This document shows positions 1-10,250 of a stretch of DNA of 64,000 nt, one piece after another (the stretch's first letter is position 1; each line of letters begins with the position of its first letter). Under the pieces are notes generated by a model. It ran no database searches, was not told where the DNA came from, and was given only the letters and a program-made list of their open reading frames with translations. This DNA is from Filosporella fistucella (Eukaryota > Ascomycota > Leotiomycetes > Helotiales), in the NCBI GenBank assembly GCA_030077755.1, contig JAQJZZ010000021.1, positions 744,001-808,000 of the forward strand. The letters are read 5' to 3'. A program made the translations under genes and the position numbers.

Positions 1-292
1 CTGTCACAGTATCGAGGAAAGAATTATCCGATCCTGAAGTCGGTGCACCCCAAAGCATAGGAACAAATTCAAATTCGGATTGAGGTATTTTCGGGAAGGC
101 CCCCGATGGCTGGGGACCGTAGTTGTAGTACCATGTCATGTCACTACCAGGACGCACCCAGATGTCGTTGTCATCTGGGAAATTGGGATCGGGAACGAAA
201 ACGAGACCACGTTTAGATGAACGCTGAAATGTCGATTGAGCGATAGCAGAAGAGACAGTGAGGAGTATTAGTAAAGACTGTATTGCAAACAT
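1..292 (-). CDS. Asl1-like secreted glycoside hydrolase (GH128-type), 5' end only
   Basis: The window cuts this gene after about 97 codons. The start ATG is at 292 and is followed by a clear signal peptide (residues 1-19, MFAIQSLLILLTVSSAIAQ). The mature part begins KRGLVFVP and continues with IWVRPGSDMTWYYNYG and EFVPMLWG. This pattern (KRGL, a W-Y-Y-N-Y stretch, then FVPMLWG) matches the start of the glycosyl hydrolase catalytic core of the Asl1/GH128 family, which acts on beta-1,3-glucan and is found at fungal cell walls. The catalytic residues lie outside the window, so activity cannot be judged. No intron is seen in the visible part. Family assignment is from recall of the family pattern. 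Confidence 0.75.
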   Translation of the reverse strand, partial: MFAIQSLLILLTVSSAIAQSTFQRSSKRGLVFVPDPNFPDDNDIWVRPGSDMTWYYNYGPQPSGAFPKIPQSEFEFVPMLWGAPTSGSDNSFLDTVT

Positions 293-981
293 GATTGCGG
301 ATGATAGTATATTTGGGAATGACAACGACGGGAAAACAGGGAAAGAATGCTAGGGGTTATGAAAATCCTCAGCAGCCACATTGGTGAAAACAAATTATTG
401 ATAGAAGGAATATGACGGAGAGTTAATTTGATAACAGCCCTACTCGGACCTTTTTAATCGCTGGTGGAGATCATTGTGCGACATTTGGTCAGTCTTGCTT
501 TTTCTGTCCAATTCGCCTGCCCAGCAAACGTTGAGGAAAGACGAGAAGACGAAATGCGAGAACTCAGCACTCATAACAAATATAGATGCAATGGGAGTGC
601 TATACTTCTACAAGATAGAAAATGCAGGAGGATCCATCAATGACCACTAAAGACACAATACTGGAAACCGAATGTGACCCAACCACGCCGCCCCAAACTC
701 CTCGCGGCGGCATCCAGTAGAATTAGAACGAAACGTAAAAGATCGGGAGTGATATATAATATAACGATACCGTTGAAGCTCAATTTCGAGAACCCTGAAA
801 ATCAAGTATCCGGAAACCACATGAAAAAAGAAAACCGAGCCCCAACACGAGCGCCACTGAGTTTGCGAAATATAACTGAATACCTAACAAAGCCTCCGAC
901 CATGTGTACCCCAATTATCGCAGCTACCACTTGTATCATCTTCTTTTTTTGCTTCTGGTTCGATGCTGGGCTACCCTCGGC

Positions 982-2011
982 TTAGTCCTGTTAACAGTAT
1001 AGCGAATATGGAGATGATAAATGACTTACAGTTTCCCATTCATCAAACACATTGATTGCTGCTCCACCTTGTAATTCGTTCACATCCCACTCGAACATCA
1101 AATTATCGAAAGCAGTTGCTCTGGCGATCTCCTGCGGTGTAAGCGGAACAATCGGATTTTTGCCACTGTGAATGAGAAGTCTCCCAGCAGCTGGGGCGGC
1201 AGGTTCACAGTGGCCACCAAGCGCTTCACTATTATAGCAAAACACACCCCCTTCGAAAGCGACAAAGTACTCGTCTTTGGTGAACGGATTTAGAGCTACA
1301 GAAAGCTTAACATAATTAGCAATGAGTTCGCGAATCTGAAGGTGCTAACTCACCACTGTTCTTTGCTTGCCTCCCACTCTTCCGTGATTTTTCAGATCCT
1401 TCAGGAGCGTCGGGTACTGAGATGGCACCCTGAGATGATCTAGAAGGCCGTCCGACTTCGACAATATCAAGCCACATCCATCAAGACCAAGGGCAACCAT
1501 CAAGATATCCCCGTGATGCATGTCCTCGACTTCGTCAGTGAGAGAGCAATTGACATTGGGGCAATGTATGCTATGGTCAGTTTTGATGTAGAAATCCTCT
1601 GGTCCGGAACCTATGGCGACTCGGATTGTGTTGCGCTTATCCTTGTCTACATCTTGAAGCAAATGATGCATTCGAATATGATGGGGCAAATCCCACACTA
1701 TCTTCATTAATGCTTTTTGGCCGACGGGCACACATATTTGTCTACTCACAGGCATCACCGCCCCCTTTGAAAAGTTCATAGGACATAGCAAAGTCACCTT
1801 GCTTGCCAATTGCTACTGAATGGAGCCTATTTAGATGACATCCTCGTCCGTGAAGGTGGCCCATCAAATTTCCAGGCAGTTTTTCAGAACTATCAACGTC
1901 AATTTTGGAATGGCAATCGCCACCTCGCAACTCACCATGTTCGATATTTGGGTGGTTTCCCTTTCTTTGGACTTTCGTCCATCCACAATACAAAGGCCCT
2001 TCCAGGCCCAA
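982..2011 (-). CDS. Unknown multi-exon fungal protein; 5' end unresolved
   Basis: At least four exons read together on the minus strand: about 1815-1750, 1697-1354, 1305-1030 and a terminal stub 987-982. The introns 1749-1698 (52 bp), 1353-1306 (48 bp) and 1029-988 (42 bp) have GTGAGT or GTAAGT donors and keep phase. The joined protein includes FAMSYELFKGGGDA, LRVPSQYPTLL and FDNLMFEWDVNELQGG. The FAMSYxLFKGG start followed by alternating 'VALG/LGLDG' strands resembles a group of uncharacterised Pezizomycotina proteins, from recall. No catalytic motif is recognised. The first exon is not certain: an open frame reaches 2011, but an acceptor at 1816 suggests a further upstream exon. The last exon could use another acceptor (946-978), giving a slightly longer tail. 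Confidence 0.5.
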
Positions 2012-3243
2012 AGGCCATGTTCACGGTCTTAGGCATTTTTCGTTTGGGTGGTTTTGGCGTTGGCCAGCAACACATACTTAAGTTTTAATGGTTGTTGAAT
2101 GGCCATGACATTGTGTGGGGAGCCCTCTCACATCAGACTTTAATAGTGATTTATTTGCTCTCCTTTTGTGTTACACTGGTACCATGGCGTCCACCAAATG
2201 TGATGGGCTCAGAGTTTTCTGGGGTAAAGAGACCGTCACCTGAGGAGTATCACCTGACTAACACGGAAGTGGCATGCCAGTATACGCCGCAATCTGCATG
2301 GCGCTTATAGTAACCTGCGAATAAGATCTCCTGATTACTCTGTGATCTCGATGATAGATCTCTAACCAGGCGTTTGGGAACGCAATTGCGTGCATCATGG
2401 AAGGAATGTTTGTCGGCTTTCAAGTGCAATGCGATAGCGATTGGATGAGGTAGAGACTTTAGAAGAGGACAAGAAGACACATACCGGAACTTAATGCAAC
2501 TTGATGTTTTGATGTTGATATTGAAACATCTCCATGTTGACTGGCCATCTTAAGAAATGAGAAAAGACATTGGCATTCGAGTAGGTCCCCGAAAATGACG
2601 TCTTCCGTTCGAGGTGATGAGGGGGTACTCCTCACACCGATATGTGATCTGACATGTGAAACATTTGAAGGCTAGTTTGCTGTTGGTGGTATCGTATGAT
2701 CGGACGAATAATGTGAGATGGCAGCCTACTCAGCTGTGCGTGGTCTAGAATCTACTCATCTTGGACTGTAACTTGAGAACGTGGCGAATAGCTGCAAGAG
2801 AGAATTCTTGACGGTCTCAAAAAGAAATGAGTGACAGATTATTGATCACGGTGCTGTTGGTATGAAAATGCTTCGCGTGTGACATAAGGTGTCGAAGTGG
2901 GAAGAAAATCACGACATGTATTGTACACAGCAGGTTGTCGACCTGGAACAACTGAGACGAAAAGACGAGTCACCGCTGTGAGTATGCAGCCTTGAGGGAA
3001 ACGTCGAGGTGTTTAAATGTCGGGGTTTGATTATAGACATCTCAAGGAAATGTACAGATGGAAAGCATGTATTGTATGGCGTCTAGGTAGGCTTGAGATG
3101 TTCGGAGTTTGGGGCCTGGAAATAAAGTTGGGTCAAGTCGGTTCACGTGATTCAGCCTTGCGTTGCCTGGAACTTTTATTTCAATATCTACCATGCTTTG
3201 TTGAGCTTGCTCCAGTACATGCCATTCGAATCCCAACGCAGCT
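2012..3243. other. Intergenic, no supported gene
   Basis: About 1.2 kb between the minus-strand unknown gene and Prp6. Short open frames exist (for example 2250-2480 minus and 3017-3568 plus) but they have no family resemblance, and the latter runs into the Prp6 coding region in another frame. The right half should hold the Prp6 promoter. No repeat or RNA gene was seen. Confidence 0.5.
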
Positions 3244-6189
3244 ATGGCTGGCCGACGAGATTTCCTTAACCAACCTGCGCCAGAAAACTACGTCGCTGGT
3301 CTTGGTCGTGGTGCAACCGGCTTCACAACACGATCAGATCTTGGACCAGCGCGAGAAGGCCCCAGTGAAGATCAGATTAAAGAAGCTCTCGCAAAACGTG
3401 CCGCACAACTCGGAGCAGCTGCCCCTACAGCTTACGGTGCGCCGGAAAAGAAAGAAGAAGAGGATGATGATGAGCGATTTCAAGACCCCGAGAATGAGGT
3501 GGGATTATTCGCTGGCGGGGCGTACGACAAAGATGATGATGAGGCAGATCGTATCTACCAGGAGGTAGATGAGAAGATGGACAGGCGGCGAAAAGCAAGA
3601 AGGTTGGTCTCACCATTTCCCAAGTATCCCCTTTCAACACTCCGTGCAGATGGTTTATCATATATGCAAGTAGATGATCAGATTACCGACCTTTGTACCT
3701 ACAGGGAAGCACGCGAAAAAGCAGAACGAGAAGAATACGAACGAAATAATCCTAAAATCCAGCAACAATTTGCTGATCTCAAGCGCGCATTGAGTACCGT
3801 GAGCGATGATGACTGGGCAAATCTACCAGAAGTTGGTGACTTGACTGGAAAGAATCGACGAAACAAACAAGCTTTGCGACAAAGATTTTATGCTGTCCCA
3901 GATAGTGTTATTGCCGGAGCGCGAGACTCGACAGAACTTGGAACGACAGTCGCAGATGATGGCCCTGCAGGTGGAGACGGTCCTGATGGAACAATGACCA
4001 ACTTTGCAGATATTGGAGCTGCAAGAGACAAAGTCCTCCAGGTCAGATTAGATCAAGCGTCGCAGGGCACAGATTCCGTTGCTGGAAGCGCCACCAATAT
4101 CGACCCGAAAGGATACCTTACAAGTTTGGCCAAATCTCAGATCAATGAAGGAGAAGCTCAGGTTGGAGACATCAAGCGAGTTCGAACGCTGTTGGAGTCT
4201 GTAATCAGAACCAATCCGAAACATGCTCCTGGATGGATTGCTGCTGCACGACTTGAAGAGTTGGCTGGAAAGACAGTAGCTGCCAGAAATGTCATTGCTC
4301 GAGGTTGTGAGTTCTGCCCGAAAAGCGAAGATGCTTGGTTGGAAAACATACGTCTCAACGATAATCATAATGCGAAAATCATCGCAGCAAATGCCATCAA
4401 AAATAACGATCACTCAGTCAGACTCTGGATTGAGGCGATGAAGCTTGAGTCGGAGTCAAGAGCAAAGAAGAGAGTTATCAGACATGCCCTGGACCATATT
4501 CCACAGTCAGTAATGCTTTGGAAAGAGGCTGTCAATCTTGAAGAAGATCCTGAAGATGCTCGACTTCTTTTGGCGAAGGCGACCGAAATAATTCCTCTGT
4601 CGGTGGAATTGTGGTTAGCTCTTGCGCGATTGGAAACATCTGAAAATGCCCAGAAGGTACTCAACAAGGCACGAAAAGCAATCCCAACATCACACGAAAT
4701 TTGGATAGCTGCTGCTCGTCTTCAAGAGCAAATAGGCACCGCAAACAAGATCAATGTGATGAAACGTGCTGTACAGGCGCTCGCAAAGGAATCTGCTATG
4801 TTGAAACGAGAAGAATGGATTACAGAAGCTGAAAAGTGTGAGGAAGAAGATGCCGTTTTGACTTGCGGTAGCATTATCCGAGAGACTCTTGGATGGGGTC
4901 TTGATGAAGATGACGATCGGAAAGACATCTGGATGGAGGATGCGAAATCAAGTATTGGCCGGGGCAAGTACGAAACCGCTCGGGCTATATACGCTTACGC
5001 TTTACGAGTGTTTGTCAACAGCAGAAAACTTTGGCTAGCAGCTGCCGATCTGGAGAAGAATCATGGCACTAAAGAGGCATTATGGCAATTATTGGAGAAA
5101 GCTGTGGAAGCATGTCCACAAAGTGAAGTGTTATGGATGATGCTGGCAAAAGAGAAGTGGCAAGCCGGGGAAATTGACAATGCTCGCCGAGTCTTGGGAA
5201 AAGCTTTCAACCAAAATCCAAATAACGAAGATATTTGGTTAGCTGCTGTCAAATTGGAAGCTGAAAACCAACAGCCGGATCAAGCCCGAGAGTTGTTGAA
5301 GACCGCCCGACAAGAAGCACCAACAGACCGTGTATGGATGAAGAGTGTTGCTTTCGAGCGACAACTAGGAAACGTGGACGGGGCGCTGGATCTGGTCAAC
5401 CAAGCTTTACAGTTATTCCCCGCTGCCGCCAAACTATGGATGATGAAAGGCCAAATCTACGAAGGCGAAAGCAAACTTCCTCAAGCCAGAGAAGCATACG
5501 GCACAGGCACAAAAGCCTGTCCGAAATCCGTTCCCCTCTGGCTCCTCTACTCGCGCCTAGAAGAACGAACAGGCAACGTAGTAAAAGCCCGCGGTATCCT
5601 CGATCGAGCCCGTCTCGCCATCCCTAAATCCCCAGAACTATGGACCGAATCAGTCCGCATCGAGCGACGAGCAAACAACATGAGTCAAGCCAAGAATCTC
5701 ATGGCTCAAGCTCTGCAACAGGTTCCTGCCAGTGGTCTCCTATACACCGAATCAATCTGGCATCTCGAAGCACGCACGCATCGTAAACCAAGAGCATTAG
5801 AAGCTATTAAGAAAGTAGACAATGATCCCATTCTCTTCGTAACTATAGCTCGTATCTTCTGGGGCGAGCGTAGGCTAGAAAAAGCACAGAATTGGTTCGA
5901 GAAGGCTATTCTGCTCGATAGTGATTTAGGTGATACGTGGGCTTGGTACTATAAGTTTTTGTTGCAGCATGGAACTGAAGTAAGTTTCTCTCTTGTGAAA
6001 TTTGCGCAGATGTCGATAAAGGAAAGTACTGATAGCCTGCAACAGGAAAAAAGAGCAGATGTCGTGGCGAAATGTATACTCAGCGAGCCGAGACATGGGG
6101 AGTTCTGGCAGAGCATTGCTAAGGATCCGAAGAATGCGGGGAAGGGGTTAGAGGAAATTCTGAATTTGGTTGTTGCGAGGTTGGAGTGA
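3244..6189 (+). CDS. prp6: Pre-mRNA splicing factor Prp6/Prp1 (U5 snRNP, HAT/TPR repeats)
   Basis: U5 snRNP and U4/U6.U5 tri-snRNP scaffold protein of the nucleus (yeast Prp6, fission yeast Prp1, human PRPF6). The N-terminus MAGRRDFLNQPAPENYVAGLGRG and the following acidic stretch with DPENEVGLFAGG and YDKDDDEAD form the PRP1 N-terminal domain. From about residue 290 to the end of the spliced protein run HAT/TPR-like helical repeats with recurrent 'W-x-x-A-x-x-LE' (for example IWIAAARLE). The open frame runs straight through two introns, 3603-3704 (102 bp, GTTGGT..CTACAG) and 5980-6045 (66 bp, GTAAGT..AACAG). Removing them restores KARREAREKAEREEY and HGTEEKRADVV, which fit the family. The spliced product is 925 aa, a usual length. 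The gene is isolated, with its own spacers. Confidence 0.95.
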   Translation: MAGRRDFLNQPAPENYVAGLGRGATGFTTRSDLGPAREGPSEDQIKEALAKRAAQLGAAAPTAYGAPEKKEEEDDDERFQDPENEVGLFAGGAYDKDDDEADRIYQEVDEKMDRRRKARRLVSPFPKYPLSTLRADGLSYMQVDDQITDLCTYREAREKAEREEYERNNPKIQQQFADLKRALSTVSDDDWANLPEVGDLTGKNRRNKQALRQRFYAVPDSVIAGARDSTELGTTVADDGPAGGDGPDGTMTNFADIGAARDKVLQVRLDQASQGTDSVAGSATNIDPKGYLTSLAKSQINEGEAQVGDIKRVRTLLESVIRTNPKHAPGWIAAARLEELAGKTVAARNVIARGCEFCPKSEDAWLENIRLNDNHNAKIIAANAIKNNDHSVRLWIEAMKLESESRAKKRVIRHALDHIPQSVMLWKEAVNLEEDPEDARLLLAKATEIIPLSVELWLALARLETSENAQKVLNKARKAIPTSHEIWIAAARLQEQIGTANKINVMKRAVQALAKESAMLKREEWITEAEKCEEEDAVLTCGSIIRETLGWGLDEDDDRKDIWMEDAKSSIGRGKYETARAIYAYALRVFVNSRKLWLAAADLEKNHGTKEALWQLLEKAVEACPQSEVLWMMLAKEKWQAGEIDNARRVLGKAFNQNPNNEDIWLAAVKLEAENQQPDQARELLKTARQEAPTDRVWMKSVAFERQLGNVDGALDLVNQALQLFPAAAKLWMMKGQIYEGESKLPQAREAYGTGTKACPKSVPLWLLYSRLEERTGNVVKARGILDRARLAIPKSPELWTESVRIERRANNMSQAKNLMAQALQQVPASGLLYTESIWHLEARTHRKPRALEAIKKVDNDPILFVTIARIFWGERRLEKAQNWFEKAILLDSDLGDTWAWYYKFLLQHGTEVSFSLVKFAQMSIKESTDSLQQEKRADVVAKCILSEPRHGEFWQSIAKDPKNAGKGLEEILNLVVARLE
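3603..3704 (+). other. Intron 1 of prp6, stop-free and 3n long
   Basis: Donor AG|GTTGGT and acceptor CCTACAG|G. Its 102 bp can be translated without a stop (34 extra residues), but the inserted stretch (LVSPFPKYPLST...) breaks a conserved charged helix, so it is best read as intron. Confidence 0.85.
5980..6045 (+). other. Intron 2 of prp6, stop-free and 3n long
   Basis: Donor GAA|GTAAGT and acceptor CAACAG|GAA. It is 66 bp and open in frame (22 residues). Splicing gives HGTEEKRADVVAKC, the family pattern near the C-terminus. Confidence 0.85.
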
Positions 6190-6883
6190 GTGGGTTGGGA
6201 GGGGCTGTGTATTTGTAGAAAGGAAGGATCAGACGAAGGAAAGAAGAGCTATGACATTGCGAAACGATGATAATGGAATAGCATTATACTTTCAAAGTTT
6301 GACTCATATTGATGTCTATAACGAAAAAGTTATGTGAAATGTCATCCATTCATCGACACCCTAACCCTATACATCTTTAGACTCAATATATCTAGGTATC
6401 TACCATCCTTGTCAGCGAGCGAGGAGACCATTTCACAGCAGCCAAAGTCAACGAATACAGCCCGAGAATCTAGAAGATGCATGACAACAGACTATAATAT
6501 ATATTTCTATCCCCTCCCCTCCCGCTATAAATATAATGCTTCTGCTATATATGCTGAGTATAGATGGATGGTATCGAAGAAAAACTGAGAAGAGGAATGT
6601 TAAAAATGCAAGCGCTCAGATCATATCCTTCCATAAACCATCCATAATTCGCATACCAAAATTAAACGCCAATTTCGTATCTCATATCGTACATATAACC
6701 CACTCGCTAGCTCGCTCGCTCTATCTTGTCTCTCGTTCATCTATGCTAGGAAATAGGAAGGAAAGTAAGTAAGGAAGTCTTGAAACTTCTTCACGTCCCG
6801 TCTCTCACCCACCTACCGTTCCCTCTACCTTCCCCTCTCAGAGAGAGAGAAAAGAGGAAAGAAATCCAATCTCAAAGAGAAAT
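6190..6883. other. Convergent 3' spacer, CT-rich
   Basis: The spacer lies between the 3' ends of prp6 and the minus-strand gene at 6884. It contains pyrimidine-rich simple sequence around 6700-6860 (repeated CTCGCT, CTCTC and AGAGAG blocks). No coding region or RNA gene was recognised. Confidence 0.5.
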
Positions 6884-8635
6884 CTAAACCTCCCCCCAAC
6901 TTCCCATGCCACCCGTACTAGCAATCAAGCTTCCACTCCCGACACTCTCGCGTCCGAAATCTAAATCCCAATAATGTCTACTACTCCCACTTCTCACCCC
7001 AACTCTCTCACTCGCACAACTGCTTCCCCGTCTCACGATCTTGTCGCCTGATGGGATACTAGCTCTCCATGTTCTGCGCTCGATACTCTTCCTGCGTTCA
7101 CGGGTAGAGGGAGCGCTTTGGCGAGTGACGAGAGGATGATGTTGGCGGACGCGAGCTGCGCGGGCAGCGGTATCGGCTGTGCTTGCTGTAGCGAGATGAG
7201 AGGTTCCTCCTGTGGAATGGAGGGCGAAATTCACGTCTTGGGGTAAAGAAAGGGGAACGGATTTGAATTTAGAGGTGAAGCGGGAACGGAGGTAGCGGAA
7301 GACCATTTTGATGTCGAGATCGCGTTCCCATTCTTCTCGACTCATGGGTTGGGAGAGAGGATTGGTGGCTCGGGGAGTAGCGTCGGGATCTGTTAGTGGG
7401 AGAGGCGCGGAGAGAGAGGTTGTTGGGATAGGAAGGGCGGATGTTGTTTGGATTGTGGGGTGGAATTCGGGGTCAGGTGGAGAGGATGTTGCTGCTGAGG
7501 GACGGCGATCGATGTTGAGATTTGTGGTTTGATCTCTTGCTAGTTCTGGAATGACGGGCAGACCAGCGTAGGGGAGTGGGATCTGTTGTGATTTGAGATA
7601 GGTGGAGAAAGCGCCGGGGTGATCGGAGATCTGAGAGACGAGGATACCTAACTCATGAGCTACTCTTTCTAAGAGTCGATGTTCCCAGCATGAACTGTCG
7701 TATTGAGTGGATGGAATGACACTCAGTGGACCAGATGCTTGAGGTGTGGTAGAGAGTTCACCATCTCCTGGCAGAGCTTCACCGAACAGGATAGATAACA
7801 AGTCATCATCTATACCCATCAGGTCCCGTATCACTCTCTTTGTGATTCGATTCCAGAAAGATATGTTTTCCTCATCCGGTACCACTTCATCTCCAGCCTC
7901 GCTGTCGACATGGCTTAATGTAGCATGATCTTCCAGCTCCTGATCAACGATAATCGACCTCCTCTCGCTGGACATCGATTGTTTTCGCCTCCTGGTCTCT
8001 TTCTGTATCTCATCAACCAGAAGCCTACTTTGCTCCATCCTCCATTTCTCAATGCGCCGTGTCCTCTCAGCCTCTGCAGCACGCTCGCTCTCCAGCTCCA
8101 AGATACCCAACTCGACGCTCTCTCTTCGTCTCTTCACCCTCCTAGGATTATACCTCTCAAACGCATAAAGATGTTCCTGTACATCCTCCCCCATATTCGT
8201 CCTATCCAATCTAAAACTGCCCAGCCCATCATGAGTTGGCAGCACTGTCCCACTAGCCTCGCCACTCTGTCCATAGATACTAGGCTCAGCTCTAAATTCG
8301 TGCAAATGGCTATCCAAACTATCCAGTTCTCCGTCTTCTTCTTCCTCCTCCTCTATAGCTTCTGAACCTTCCTCATAATCATAACTTCTAGCAGCCGTAT
8401 CCAAACTCCCAAAATCGCTTATGCGCGACCGTCCTACGGTCCTCGTTCGCGCAGTAGAGGTTGTGTAGCCACGATCTGTAGTCGATGCGGCAGAGGGAGA
8501 GAACAGGATCCATTCCTGCGAATCAGCGATATTTTGCTGGGGCTGCTCGGTGGCAAGAGGTGATTGTTTCTGTGTATCTTCGCGTGCGGTGTAGACACGC
8601 TGCGGAGCGTGGTAGGTAGGTTGTCGAAACGCCAT
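6884..8635 (-). CDS. Unknown 583-aa acidic/low-complexity protein, intronless
   Basis: Single open frame from ATG at 8635. I do not recognise a named family. Features in order: a Ser/Thr/Gln-rich N-terminus (MAFRQPTYHAPQRVYTARED); an acidic run of about nine Glu/Asp near residues 93-105; a basic patch PRRVKRRRESVE near 165-173 that could act as a nuclear signal; a charged helix (residues about 175-225) of coiled-coil type; then two better-ordered segments, NISFWNRITKRVIRDLMGID and CWEHRLLERVAHELGILVS, which look like conserved amphipathic helices. The C-terminal third is Ser/Arg-rich. The two ordered helices are the best query for homologues. A regulatory or scaffold role is only a guess. Confidence 0.7.
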   Translation of the reverse strand: MAFRQPTYHAPQRVYTAREDTQKQSPLATEQPQQNIADSQEWILFSPSAASTTDRGYTTSTARTRTVGRSRISDFGSLDTAARSYDYEEGSEAIEEEEEEDGELDSLDSHLHEFRAEPSIYGQSGEASGTVLPTHDGLGSFRLDRTNMGEDVQEHLYAFERYNPRRVKRRRESVELGILELESERAAEAERTRRIEKWRMEQSRLLVDEIQKETRRRKQSMSSERRSIIVDQELEDHATLSHVDSEAGDEVVPDEENISFWNRITKRVIRDLMGIDDDLLSILFGEALPGDGELSTTPQASGPLSVIPSTQYDSSCWEHRLLERVAHELGILVSQISDHPGAFSTYLKSQQIPLPYAGLPVIPELARDQTTNLNIDRRPSAATSSPPDPEFHPTIQTTSALPIPTTSLSAPLPLTDPDATPRATNPLSQPMSREEWERDLDIKMVFRYLRSRFTSKFKSVPLSLPQDVNFALHSTGGTSHLATASTADTAARAARVRQHHPLVTRQSAPSTRERRKSIERRTWRASIPSGDKIVRRGSSCASERVGVRSGSSRHYWDLDFGRESVGSGSLIASTGGMGSWGEV

Positions 8636-10250
8636 GATCGATACTCCTCAAAGAACGGCTCTCACAAAATATGCCAACTCTTAAGCAGCTCAGTCACTAT
8701 CTAGCTTTTCGATATCAGCATGGGCTATGGGTGGTGACGATGACTTTGACTTTTGTATTACCAGAGTGTGTGCACGGAGTTCAGGGTCGTGCGACCAGTC
8801 GATTTCACCCGGCTTTCCTTCCTGTACTTCCTGGTTGACTCCCTTTCGGAGACTCGAGTCGTGTGCTGAAAACGAGATTTCTCCGAGAGGAAGAATGAAG
8901 ACAAATAAAATAAGAGTCAAAAAGGATCCTAGGCAAAGGTCTGCCAGACTCTATAGTGAGGGGTCCGGATGAGGTATCAGCCAACTTTCGAGTCGTGTGT
9001 TTAGCTCGAGGATCACCGTTTGTCGGGCTGGATAGTCCGCGATGTCCTCGTCCACGTGGATTGGACGTGGGGTGACCTTGTTAAGGTGAAATAACGATGG
9101 AGCTCTTTGCAAAGATTGTACAGTCAACAAAGATATTATATATGGAGCGAAGAACGCAAAGGTGATATCTCGGAAATGGAATAATTCATGGTAGATTAAT
9201 CATGCCAGTAACATGTGTTGGGGTGCTTCTTCTCAGCATTTACATGCCGTTGCGGTGTTTGGATGGCAGCAGGATAAGGTAATCGTATCGCACCCCTTAT
9301 CGCGGCCCGATGATGAAATCAGTTTAGGGGGCGTGGTAGTTGAGCGTAGTGTGTTCTTGACAAGGTGGAAGCCGTAGTGCAGCCAGCCAACCAGGTAATA
9401 TAAAAATGGCAAATACGATGATTGAGTCGAGCAATAGTTGGGACGGTGTATCTATTCGGTATTCTGTCCGTGATTTGTATTGAACAAAGTTTTGGATGGT
9501 GTTGGATTAGTGAGAGGAAGGCTAAGCACAGTCAGCTTTGATACCGCTTTGCTATGCTCTGACACGAAGAGAGCCCCCTTTGGCAGCTCATGCAGGCACG
9601 TAGTGCTGAAAGATCTATCATTCCGGAAATCCAATTGATATATAGGTTGTTGCGCTGCTGCAGATGTCCGCTTGACGTGAGTTCTTCCAAAGCTTGGGTT
9701 CCGGAGACCCAAGTACCGTAAGCCACATTGTGCTCCGGCCCGTATGCCCGTTGAGATCTGGCAGCTGTAGTATTGTAACTTGAACCAGGATACAAGGACA
9801 TGTTTAGAGGCTGGAAAATATATGCAAAGGGGAGTTGAACATATATGGATTGCTTCAGACGCCCTGGAAAAGTTGTCAATAATTTGGCAATGGCATTACT
9901 ATCAGTCCTGGGGAAGAGCATCCCAGATATTGGAGGCATACCGTACCAACGAAGCCACAGTATCCTATTTGATGCAATGATGGGCAAGTCATAATTAATT
10001 GGTTATATCACACCAGCAATGTCTGTAGCTCTCTAGCCCAAGCAATACCCGTGATTCTAGTATTGGGCCGCAATTCGTTGGAACATCACAAGTCAATCAT
10101 CTCAATCAAGATAGATCAAGTCATAGCAGAAAGCTGTGCAAATTCCTTAGCTACAATGATCAGAAAATCAGATGTCAAAAAGACATCATGCAGTCCAACC
10201 ATTGAAAATGTACGCCTTTCTTCCTCCCCGGCCAATGCACCTCAAATCAT
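8636..10250. other. Intergenic region, no supported gene
   Basis: About 1.6 kb between the minus-strand 583-aa gene (its promoter on the left) and the 3' end of the uL16 gene. Open frames at 9452-9712 and 9532-9987 (minus) overlap each other in different frames and show no family pattern. No repeats or RNA genes were seen. Confidence 0.45.

Noticed and set aside
674..985. 103-codon plus-strand open frame with a hydrophobic end
   Set aside because: It lies in the 3' region of the minus-strand unknown gene, and has no signal of its own.
9452..9987. Two overlapping minus-strand open frames near 9.5-10 kb
   Set aside because: They overlap in different frames, show no family pattern and no splice structure.
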